From: an uncultured Muribaculaceae bacterium
GTDB lineage: Bacteria > Bacteroidota > Bacteroidia > Bacteroidales > Muribaculaceae
Assembly: GCA_910586175.1 (NCBI GenBank)
Contig: CAJUIJ010000072.1
Span: forward strand, 1-12,081
DNA length: 12,081 nt
Reading direction: 5' to 3'
Shown: positions 1 through 5,206 of the stretch, one piece after another
How positions within the stretch are numbered: the first letter of the stretch is position 1
How the letters are laid out: every line of letters begins with the position of its first letter
Notes under the pieces: model-generated
The model's input: the letters and a program-made list of their open reading frames with translations, nothing else
Told to the model about the DNA's origin: nothing
Database searches by the model: none
Position numbers and translations under genes: made by a program

Positions 1-24
1 TATAAATCCTTGATTTGGGAACTG

Positions 25-801
25 TTATTTGTTAAGAAAGGAGGTTAGGGGAGAGGTGGACTGTGCAGATTTCGACACTGCGCCAAGTCCGGCAACATAT
101 GCCTTGCGTCCTGCCACGACAGCATCCTTAAATGCCTCGGCCATCATCACCGGGTCACCGGCCACTGCTATGGCTGTATTGACGAGCACGGCATCAGCTC
201 CGAGTTCCATCGCTTCGGCTGCATGAGAAGGTGCCCCAAGACCTGCATCAACTATCACCGGCACATTGGATTGCTCTATGATAATCTCCAACAGGTCGCG
301 CGTTATAAGTCCTTTGTTGGTGCCAATAGGAGCTGCCAAGGGCATAACGGCCGATGTGCCCGCCTCTTCGAGAAGCTTGCAAAGCACCGGGTCTGCCTGT
401 ATGTATGGTAGCACGGTGAAGCCTTCCTTGGCAAGTGCCTCGGTTGCCTTCAGTGTCTCTATAGGATCGGGCATAAGATATTTCGGATCAGGATGTATCT
501 CAAGCTTGATGAAGTTTGTCTGGAATATCTCGCGGCTCATCTGGGCTGCAAGTACCGCTTCCTTTGCATTGCGCACACCGGATGTGTTGGGCAGCAATTG
601 CACATGTTCGCGGTTGATGTGGGTCAGCATCTCGTCAGTAGCCTCGTTCATCATGTTGACGCGCTTCATCGCCACTGTTATCATTTCAGAGCGTGATGCC
701 TTGATAGACTCCAGCATTAGCTCGGGAGCGGCAAATTTGCCGGTTCCCACAAAGAGTCGGGAATGAAATTCCCGTCCCCCTATTTTCAATATGTCGTTCA
801 T
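25..801 (-). CDS. thiG: Thiazole synthase ThiG
   Basis: Cytoplasmic enzyme that forms the thiazole phosphate ring of thiamin from 1-deoxy-D-xylulose 5-phosphate, dehydroglycine and the sulfur carried on the ThiS thiocarboxylate. The protein is 258 residues, the usual family length, and reads as one (beta/alpha)8 barrel. The N-terminal RLFVGTGKF block is at residues 15-23. Lys99 in the NFIKLEI block is the expected Schiff-base lysine, followed by a PDPIETLKA block at 111-119. The phosphate-binding end of the barrel is seen as PVIVDAGLGAPS (181-192) and GADAVLVNTAIA (201-212). The ATG start keeps the full conserved N-terminus. It is the last complete gene of the thiS-thiE run and lies 28 bp after thiE, so co-transcription is very likely. 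The partners usually needed (ThiF or ThiH/ThiO, and ThiC) are not in the window and may lie beyond the left edge. No key residue is missing. Confidence 0.97.
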   Translation of the reverse strand: MNDILKIGGREFHSRLFVGTGKFAAPELMLESIKASRSEMITVAMKRVNMMNEATDEMLTHINREHVQLLPNTSGVRNAKEAVLAAQMSREIFQTNFIKLEIHPDPKYLMPDPIETLKATEALAKEGFTVLPYIQADPVLCKLLEEAGTSAVMPLAAPIGTNKGLITRDLLEIIIEQSNVPVIVDAGLGAPSHAAEAMELGADAVLVNTAIAVAGDPVMMAEAFKDAVVAGRKAYVAGLGAVSKSAQSTSPLTSFLNK

Positions 802-829
802 GTATTTAGATTGTATTTCCTACTTGTTT

Positions 830-1456
830 CTACTTCATAAATGGTTTTAGCGCCTCAAGAAATCGAGACGTTTCATTGGCTATATCATCCGCATTGGCGA
901 TAGCTCCGCTCACTGCTATCCCATTGGCTCCGGCCTCCATCAGAGGCACGACATCATCAAGCGTTATACCGCCAACGGCCACATGAGCTATTTCTATCTC
1001 CTGCTGTTCCATCCCTATGCAGAGTCGCCTTATCCCCTCTAAGCCAAGTATGGGGGAGAGGTTTTTCTTGGTGGTGGTCATGGCGTATGGTCCCATGCCT
1101 ATGTAGTCTATGTCGAGGCTGCGCACGGCCTTGATGTCATCAATGGTGTTGGCTGTCACGCCTATCACGGCAGCAGGCCCGAGTATCAATCTTGCCTTCG
1201 ACGGCAACATGTCGGTCTTGCCGAGATGCACACCTCCCACATCGAGTGTCTTGGCAAGCTCTACACGGTCATTGAGCAGCAGAAAGGTCTCTGTCTCTAA
1301 GCAAAGAGGCTTGATCTCGTTGACTACCGAGGATATCTCTTCGTCGCTTGCCTCTTTCATCCTGATTTGCACCCAACGGCCTCCGCCGGCTATGAATCCC
1401 TTGACCTGCTCGGCCACCGGGGTGCGGGATTCGGTATTGGTTATAAATTGTAACAT
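830..1456 (-). CDS. thiE: Thiamine-phosphate synthase ThiE
   Basis: Couples hydroxymethylpyrimidine diphosphate with thiazole phosphate to give thiamin phosphate and pyrophosphate in the cytoplasm. The protein is 208 residues, normal for the family, with a single TIM-barrel fold. The signatures of an active enzyme are present: VQIRMK at residues 29-34 (pyrimidine diphosphate binding), LNDR at 61-64, GGVHLGKTDM at 74-83 (metal and diphosphate), GPYAMTTTKKN at 122-132 (Thr/Lys-rich phosphate loop) and VAVGGI at 159-164. This copy, rather than the upstream paralogue, therefore looks like the working thiamin phosphate synthase. It starts 27 bp after the ThiE/TenI-like gene and is followed by thiG 28 bp later, which fits one operon. 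Identification is from motifs and context and is firm. Confidence 0.95.
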   Translation of the reverse strand: MLQFITNTESRTPVAEQVKGFIAGGGRWVQIRMKEASDEEISSVVNEIKPLCLETETFLLLNDRVELAKTLDVGGVHLGKTDMLPSKARLILGPAAVIGVTANTIDDIKAVRSLDIDYIGMGPYAMTTTKKNLSPILGLEGIRRLCIGMEQQEIEIAHVAVGGITLDDVVPLMEAGANGIAVSGAIANADDIANETSRFLEALKPFMK

Positions 1457-1483
1457 GTCATTTCCTTGCTTTTCAGTTTAGTA

Positions 1484-2128
1484 TTAGTCTGCGTGATGTT
1501 TCGCACCGGTTATTCGCTTAGTATTGATACTTTCTAAGTCAATTCGCTTAGTCAATTCGGCGAGTGCAGTGTCGAAATCGTCACCCCATATATATCCTAA
1601 CAATGCAACTCCCCAAAATCCTGTCTCCTCAAGCAAATTGTGGTGGGCAGGGGTGACCCCTCCGAGTGCCACAATCCGTTTGCCTATTATCTCGCTTTTG
1701 ATGTCTTGCAGATGAAACGCTGAGGCATATCCGGCCTTCGATATGGAGTCGAAGATGGGCGAAAGAGTGCGGTAGTGGTAACCTTCGCAATCGGTCTGAG
1801 CTATCTCTTCCAATGAGTGAAGAGAACGGCTGATTCGCAATTGGCCGCTTGTTTCTGTAAGCAGCATTCGTGTAGATGGAAGCTTCAGATTGCGGTCATT
1901 GAGATGTATGCCACCTGTACCTGTCTCTTTGCATAACCGGTAATGGTCATGAAGCGTGAGACGGTAGCGATATTTTGCCGGGATATCTTCTATTAGCTGA
2001 TGCAGTTGGCCATGGTCGGCGTCGGGCTTTCGTATATGCACGTAGTCGATTCCATGCTCAAACAGTGCCGTTATCTTTTCAGCTTCATTATCGATATTGT
2101 CGGGTGATGTGATTACAATATACTTCAT
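1484..2128 (-). CDS. ThiE/TenI-like thiamin phosphate synthase paralogue
   Basis: A 214-residue protein of the ThiE/TenI TIM-barrel superfamily and the second such gene in this operon. Family features seen are YVHIRKP at residues 29-35, LTLHDH at 57-62, GGIHLNDRN at 72-80, LSPIFDSISKAGY at 122-134 and IVALGGVTP at 152-160. Compared with the neighbouring ThiE, the Thr/Lys-rich phosphate loop has become SPIFDSISKAG, LND is LHD, and the HLGKTDM metal motif is HLNDRN. These changes move it towards the TenI (thiazole tautomerase) type, although a simple alignment by eye does not place a histidine at the TenI catalytic position either. Likely roles are thiazole tautomer processing, a divergent thiamin phosphate synthase, or a helper of ThiG; sequence alone cannot choose. 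The ATG overlaps the thiS stop codon by one base (TAATG), suggesting coupled translation. The last 20 residues form a tail beyond the barrel with a short TKRI repeat. Confidence 0.85.
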   Translation of the reverse strand: MKYIVITSPDNIDNEAEKITALFEHGIDYVHIRKPDADHGQLHQLIEDIPAKYRYRLTLHDHYRLCKETGTGGIHLNDRNLKLPSTRMLLTETSGQLRISRSLHSLEEIAQTDCEGYHYRTLSPIFDSISKAGYASAFHLQDIKSEIIGKRIVALGGVTPAHHNLLEETGFWGVALLGYIWGDDFDTALAELTKRIDLESINTKRITGAKHHAD

Positions 2129-2331
2129 TATCCGCCGTAGGCCGCCGATATAAGTGTGATGACATCTCCCTCGTTCACCTTGTGGCTGTCATGCTTGGTG
2201 CGTGGCACAAGCCTGTCATTGACCGCCACTGCCGTGCCTGTCACCGGCAGGTTGCGCATGGAGATCAATTCTTTGATGGTTATATCTTCGTCGGCCAATT
2301 GCACCGGCATATCATTTATTATTACGTGCAT
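2128..2331 (-). CDS. thiS: Sulfur carrier protein ThiS
   Basis: Small ubiquitin-like sulfur carrier of 67 residues, the usual size. The C-terminus ends in AAYGG; the terminal Gly-Gly is adenylated and converted to a thiocarboxylate that donates sulfur to ThiG. The beta-grasp pattern is visible: VIINDMPVQL at 3-12, the TIKELI helix start at 18-23, TAVAVNDRLVPR at 33-44 and NEGDVITLISAAYGG at 53-67. It is the first gene of the minus-strand thiamin run. Its ATG lies 22 bases downstream of a well-formed Bacteroidota-type -7 element, and its stop codon shares one base with the next start. The product acts in the cytoplasm with ThiG and, by family knowledge, a ThiF-type activating enzyme that is not visible here. 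Confidence 0.95.
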   Translation of the reverse strand: MHVIINDMPVQLADEDITIKELISMRNLPVTGTAVAVNDRLVPRTKHDSHKVNEGDVITLISAAYGG

Positions 2332-2353
2332 TTCTTCTTGTATTTGTGTTTAA

Positions 2354-2385
2354 CAAAATTAATGGTTAAAAACTAAATATCCAAA
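2354..2385 (-). promoter_or_regulatory. Predicted promoter of the thiamin operon
   Basis: On the minus strand, TTTG (2385-2382), a 20-base spacer and TAATTTTG (2361-2354) match the Bacteroidota consensus TTTG-N19/21-TAnnTTTG exactly. Transcription should start about 6-8 bases further on, near 2347, leaving a leader of only about 16 bases before the thiS ATG. Such a leader cannot hold a riboswitch. The match is seen in the sequence; promoter activity is inferred. Confidence 0.7.
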
Positions 2386-2410
2386 ATTTTTTTCATTGTG
2401 ATCGACTTTT

Positions 2411-2487
2411 ATATGTTCCACGATTTTGAAGTGGCTGAAATATCCCTATTTCCAATCCTCATTTTTATGTATGCGTGTGGAACATAT
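2411..2487. repeat. 11-bp inverted repeat upstream of dnaA
   Basis: ATATGTTCCAC at 2411-2421 is repeated as its exact complement GTGGAACATAT at 2477-2487, leaving 55 bp between the arms (about 66 bp centre to centre). The arms are too far apart to suggest a simple hairpin and look more like two facing protein-binding sites. Read inwards, the cores TGTTCCACG and TGTTCCACA share 6 and 7 of 9 positions with the classical DnaA box TTATCCACA, so autoregulatory DnaA binding is one possible reading. The repeat is seen directly; its function is inference. Confidence 0.6.
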
Positions 2488-2655
2488 TGCTTGCCCCAAG
2501 GTGCATGTAAATGCGTGATTTTTGTTGCTGTAGCTGTAATTATCTTTCAGTCAAAGTGTTACTGTGGTGGCTGGGTGTGTTGTTGCAGTTGGTATATTCA
2601 ATTTGTTGTATAACAAGCTACTATAAAAAAATCCACTTTTGCAAGTGTGAAGGCA

Positions 2656-2687
2656 TTTTTTTTTTTGAAATTTTTGTTGTTAATTTG
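2656..2687 (+). promoter_or_regulatory. Weak candidate dnaA promoter
   Basis: TTAATTTG at 2680-2687 matches the TAnnTTTG -7 consensus at 7 of 8 positions. The -33 region falls in an 11-base T run (2656-2666), which offers TTTT rather than TTTG at the right spacing. The start of transcription would be near 2694, giving a leader of about 20 bases. This is the best candidate seen ahead of dnaA but it is not strong. Confidence 0.3.
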
Positions 2688-2713
2688 TACTCGCAAAAAT
2701 CGGACTGACAATT

Positions 2714-4099
2714 ATGGACTTCAAAAAGAATTGGAATAGATGTCTTGAGATAATCCGCGCCAACATTGGCGAGGAGAAGTTCAACACATGGTTTGCTGCC
2801 ATTGTCCCCACGAAGTTTGTCGACAATAAGCTTTATCTTACTGTGCCCTCACGTTTCTGCATGGAGATGCTGGAGGATCAGTTTTACAATATTCTTACGA
2901 AGTCACTGAAGGCTGTATTTGGAGCGGACGTCAATCTCGAATATGCCTATTATGTGAAGGCAGAGGATCCTGCGTCTAAAGTTCAGATTCAGAGTCCAAA
3001 CCATTCTCATCTCCTTAAGAATAAGCTCGAGCAGTCGTTCAACAACCGTCCGGCTGAGAAGCGCGAGCAGATGTTTGATCCGCAGCTTAACGATTCGCTC
3101 AATTTCGAGAATTATTGTGTGGGCAGAAGCAACAAGCTCCCGTTTACAATCGCTGAGCATATCGCAAATCATCCTGAGAAACCTGACTTCAATCCGTTTT
3201 TCCTCTATGGGGCGGTTGGTGTCGGCAAGACCCATCTTATCCAGGCTATCGGCATTCGTATCAAGGAGCGCAACCCACGTGCCAAGGTGCTTTTTCTCAC
3301 CATGCGCCAGTTCCAGAACATGTATGCAAATGCTACAATCAAGCATGAAATACCCAATTTCATATATTGGTTCCAGCAGATGGATTGCATCTTGTTCGAT
3401 GATTTGCAGGAACTCTCCGGCAAGACGGGTACCGCTGAAGCTCTCTTCCCGATTTTCAATCATCTGCATCAGAACAATAAGAAACTCATCTTCACTTGCG
3501 ACCGCCCTCCTATGGAACTTGACGGTATCGCAGATCGTCTGATTGACCGTTTCAAGTGGGGTATTACCGAGCCGCTCGAAGGTCCAGACTACGAGTTGCG
3601 CAAGCAGATTCTGAAGTTCAAATGCGGCAAGAATGGTCTCGATCTTTCAGAAGACATTATAGATCTCATAGCCAAGAGTTCCACCAAGTCTGTCCGTGAA
3701 CTCGAAGGAATAGTTCTTGGTCTGCTTACAAGAGCTATCACCGACAATAGCCCTGTTACTCCTGAGCTTGCTCAAAAGGTTATCAGCCATGTGGTGAAGC
3801 CGGAGGTTAGAAAGGCAGTCAATTTTGACATGATTGTAGAGAATACCGCCGATTTCTATCGCTTGAATCCGGATGCCATATTCAGCAAAAGCCGTCTGCG
3901 CGACATCGCTGATGCCCGCCAGATGATTATGTATCTCTGCAAGAAACACACAGCTCTCTCATTCCCTGCAATCGGCTCCAAGCTAAACCGTTCACACGCC
4001 ACAGTGCTTCACGGCGTAAATGCCGTGGAAGAACGCCTCGAGGTTTCTCCCGAACTCCGCGACGCAGTCTCAACAATCGAAAAAGCACTGATAGGATAA
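2714..4099 (+). CDS. dnaA: Chromosomal replication initiator protein DnaA
   Basis: Binds DnaA boxes at the origin, melts the DNA and helps load the replicative helicase; it also acts as a transcription regulator. The protein is 461 residues, normal for the phylum. Domain I is at about residues 1-70, a variable linker at 71-125 and the AAA+ domain at about 126-340, with Walker A GAVGVGKT (166-173), Walker B ILFDDLQ (226-232), a sensor-1 type FTCDR (260-264) and box VII RLIDRFKWG (275-283, putative arginine finger Arg279). The C-terminal DNA-binding domain IV (about 370-461) includes DARQMIMYL (400-408) and the helix-turn-helix ending RSHATVLHG (426-434). This last part differs from the usual GGRDHTTVLHA: the Asp is Ser427 and the preceding turn seems one residue shorter. 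The ATG start gives a complete domain I. The gene stands alone, divergent from thiS and convergent with cdsA. No dnaN or obvious box-rich origin is adjacent. Confidence 0.97.
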   Translation: MDFKKNWNRCLEIIRANIGEEKFNTWFAAIVPTKFVDNKLYLTVPSRFCMEMLEDQFYNILTKSLKAVFGADVNLEYAYYVKAEDPASKVQIQSPNHSHLLKNKLEQSFNNRPAEKREQMFDPQLNDSLNFENYCVGRSNKLPFTIAEHIANHPEKPDFNPFFLYGAVGVGKTHLIQAIGIRIKERNPRAKVLFLTMRQFQNMYANATIKHEIPNFIYWFQQMDCILFDDLQELSGKTGTAEALFPIFNHLHQNNKKLIFTCDRPPMELDGIADRLIDRFKWGITEPLEGPDYELRKQILKFKCGKNGLDLSEDIIDLIAKSSTKSVRELEGIVLGLLTRAITDNSPVTPELAQKVISHVVKPEVRKAVNFDMIVENTADFYRLNPDAIFSKSRLRDIADARQMIMYLCKKHTALSFPAIGSKLNRSHATVLHGVNAVEERLEVSPELRDAVSTIEKALIG

Positions 4100-4146
4100 A
4101 CAACGTAAACAATTTAGTATAAACCAAAAGGCTTATCATAAATAAA

Positions 4147-4175
4147 AAGGCCCTGTCTCATAGAGATGGGGCCTT
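4147..4175. terminator. Bidirectional hairpin terminator between dnaA and cdsA
   Basis: A 29-base hairpin: 13 paired positions (AAGGCCCTGTCTC with GAGATGGGGCCTT, including two G-T wobble pairs) around a 3-base ATA loop. It is preceded by AATAAAA, which becomes a T-rich tail when read on the minus strand. On the plus strand the following GGTTATT is a weaker tail. It lies 48 bases after the dnaA stop and 49 bases after the cdsA stop, so it probably ends both convergent transcripts. Confidence 0.85.
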
Positions 4176-4223
4176 GGTTATTCAGTTTATGATATTTTTG
4201 CAGTTTTTGATGAGCCGAAATTT

Positions 4224-5048
4224 TTATGCCATAAAGTATATGATTATCGCAAAATATACCGCTGCTGCAGGCATCGCGAGCAGGAAGGAGTCTATGCGGT
4301 CGAGTATTCCGCCGTGGCCCGGTATGAGCTTGCCTGAGTCCTTTATATGCAGGTTACGTTTTATCATCGATTCCACAAGGTCGCCCCATGTGCCGAATAT
4401 GCTTACTATTAATCCTAATCCCAACCATATCAAAAGATTGGCATCAAGCATATTCATATTGAAAAAGTCATTGCAGAAGTAGTGGAACAATGCACTCGCT
4501 CCAAGGCAAAAGAGCATACCTCCGACAAATCCTTCCCAGGTCTTCTTGGGTGATATGCGTTCAAACAGTTTATGCTTGCCCAGAAGTGAACCCACAAGAA
4601 ATGCCCCGGTGTCATTAATCCATATCAGGAAAAAGATCACCAAGATTAGCTTGGGACTCAACAGCCAAGATGTTGCAACCATCAGGCCTAAAGGCACTCC
4701 GATATAAAATTGGCTCATAAACGAATGTGAAAGATCTGCCAAGGGTTTCTCGGAGTTTATATACAGCTGTTCTATCATCCTGAATATCATAATAGCCAGC
4801 CATATGCACAGAGGGTATATAAGGTATCCAAGACTAAGAAACAAGCATCCCGCTATGTCGAGAATAATCACGGGTATGGTGCGTCGGGTAAGCTCTTTGC
4901 TTATTTTTGCAAATTCGATGCACGCCAATATGGCCAATACCCCTCCCAACAGCAACACACCTTCCGGTCCGAAAAGTGTGCAGCCGACTATTATGACACA
5001 ATATATTAGCCCCGATATGGTGCGGGTCAAAAGTTTCTTGAGATTCAT
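4224..5048 (-). CDS. cdsA: Phosphatidate cytidylyltransferase CdsA
   Basis: Inner-membrane enzyme that makes CDP-diacylglycerol from phosphatidate and CTP, the branch point of phospholipid synthesis. The ATG at 5048 gives 274 residues; an in-frame TTG nine bases upstream would add three residues, but ATG is preferred and sits 20 bases downstream of a good -7 element. The protein is mostly hydrophobic, with perhaps eight membrane segments. It carries WINDTGAF at residues 143-150 and ISPKKTWEG at 165-173. The CDP-alcohol signature covers 227-253: S-x(2)-KR (227, 230-231), KD (236-237), GHGG (244-247) and DR-x-D (250-253), with all the characteristic basic and acidic residues in place. It is transcribed towards dnaA and ends at the shared terminator. 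A strong terminator separates it from lpxA, so it is probably its own transcription unit. Confidence 0.95.
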   Translation of the reverse strand: MNLKKLLTRTISGLIYCVIIVGCTLFGPEGVLLLGGVLAILACIEFAKISKELTRRTIPVIILDIAGCLFLSLGYLIYPLCIWLAIMIFRMIEQLYINSEKPLADLSHSFMSQFYIGVPLGLMVATSWLLSPKLILVIFFLIWINDTGAFLVGSLLGKHKLFERISPKKTWEGFVGGMLFCLGASALFHYFCNDFFNMNMLDANLLIWLGLGLIVSIFGTWGDLVESMIKRNLHIKDSGKLIPGHGGILDRIDSFLLAMPAAAVYFAIIIYFMA

Positions 5049-5068
5049 GACTTTCAAGTGTAAGTATA

Positions 5069-5076
5069 CAAAATTA
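5069..5076 (-). promoter_or_regulatory. Candidate -7 element for cdsA
   Basis: TAATTTTG on the minus strand, identical to the -7 element ahead of thiS and at nearly the same distance from the ATG (20 versus 22 bases in between). The -33 position falls in the sequence TGGTG and is a poor match to TTTG, so this is a partial promoter. It supports the ATG at 5048 as the cdsA start. Confidence 0.45.
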
Positions 5077-5090
5077 ACAAAAAAATCTGT

Positions 5091-5161
5091 ATTAGCACCA
5101 CCCTTATGCCAAAAAAACGTGCGGTATCCGTTTGCAAGGATACCGCACGTCGGGTGCTAAT
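5091..5161. repeat. Outer inverted repeat enclosing the lpxA terminator
   Basis: ATTAGCACC at 5091-5099 pairs exactly with GGTGCTAAT at 5153-5161 and encloses the 13-bp terminator stem (5117-5150). If both form, the result is a long two-tier hairpin. The left arm covers the likely -33 region of cdsA. The repeat is seen directly; any regulatory role is inferred. Confidence 0.6.
5111..5150 (-). terminator. Intrinsic terminator of the efflux-lpxA transcript
   Basis: A perfect 13-bp stem (ACGTGCGGTATCC at 5117-5129 with its complement at 5138-5150) and an 8-base loop. On the minus strand it is followed directly by a T run (complement of the A run 5111-5116). It sits 57 bases after the lpxA stop codon, exactly where an operon ending in lpxA should terminate. 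Confidence 0.9.
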
Positions 5162-5193
5162 CCATCAGATTGCTGATTTAAATGTCTGATGGA
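5161..5193. repeat. Second hairpin downstream of lpxA
   Basis: TCCATCAGA (5161-5169) and TCTGATGGA (5185-5193) form a perfect 9-bp stem with a 15-base loop. An alternative shorter hairpin, ATCAG-ATTG-CTGAT (5164-5177), uses the same left arm, so the two cannot form together. It lies between the lpxA stop and the terminator and could protect the mRNA 3' end or be a remnant terminator. Confidence 0.55.
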
Positions 5194-5206
5194 GGATGTC
5201 GGTTTG

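Larger units (their letters stand above)
2332..2713. other. Divergent intergenic region thiS / dnaA, 382 bases, no gene
   Basis: AT-rich noncoding stretch between the divergently read thiS and dnaA. It holds the thiS promoter next to thiS, an 11-bp inverted repeat (2411-2421 and 2477-2487), a small inverted repeat TTGTT-GTAT-AACAA at 2603-2616, a 5-bp hairpin CACTT-TTGC-AAGTG at 2634-2647, an 11-base T run (2656-2666), and a weak dnaA promoter candidate. The open frames on the plus strand here (for example 2398-2613) encode Cys-rich, low-information peptides unlike real proteins, so I call none. No TPP riboswitch motifs (a CTGAGA-type box or the ACC..GAUCUGGAUAAU core) are visible on the minus strand. 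Confidence 0.75.

Noticed and set aside
266..766. 166-residue plus-strand open frame opposite thiG
   Set aside because: It lies wholly inside thiG on the opposite strand, has a Ser/Ala-rich composition typical of reversed coding sequence, and resembles no family I know.
2411..2487. parS centromere site
   Set aside because: The arms match only half of the TGTTTCACGTGAAACA-type palindrome each; the other half is absent at both positions.
2634..2666. Terminator upstream of dnaA (CACTT hairpin followed by a T run)
   Set aside because: The stem is only 5 bp, there are 8 bases between stem and T run, and there is no plus-strand gene upstream to terminate.
2398..2708. Plus-strand open frames of 71 and 65 residues in the dnaA upstream region
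   Set aside because: Cys- and Val-rich, low-information translations of T/G-rich noncoding DNA, overlapping each other in different frames and spanning the inverted repeat; no recognisable start context or domain.
2332..2713. TPP riboswitch or replication origin
   Set aside because: No TPP aptamer motifs are visible, and there are no classical TTATCCACA boxes or box clusters; the T run alone is not enough to call an unwinding element.
2903..3469. 188-residue minus-strand open frame inside dnaA
   Set aside because: Antisense shadow of a strongly conserved gene, with no independent support.
5049..5057. Longer cdsA start at a TTG codon (position 5057)
   Set aside because: It adds only three residues, uses a weaker start codon and shortens the already short predicted leader; the ATG at 5048 matches the promoter-to-start distance seen at thiS.
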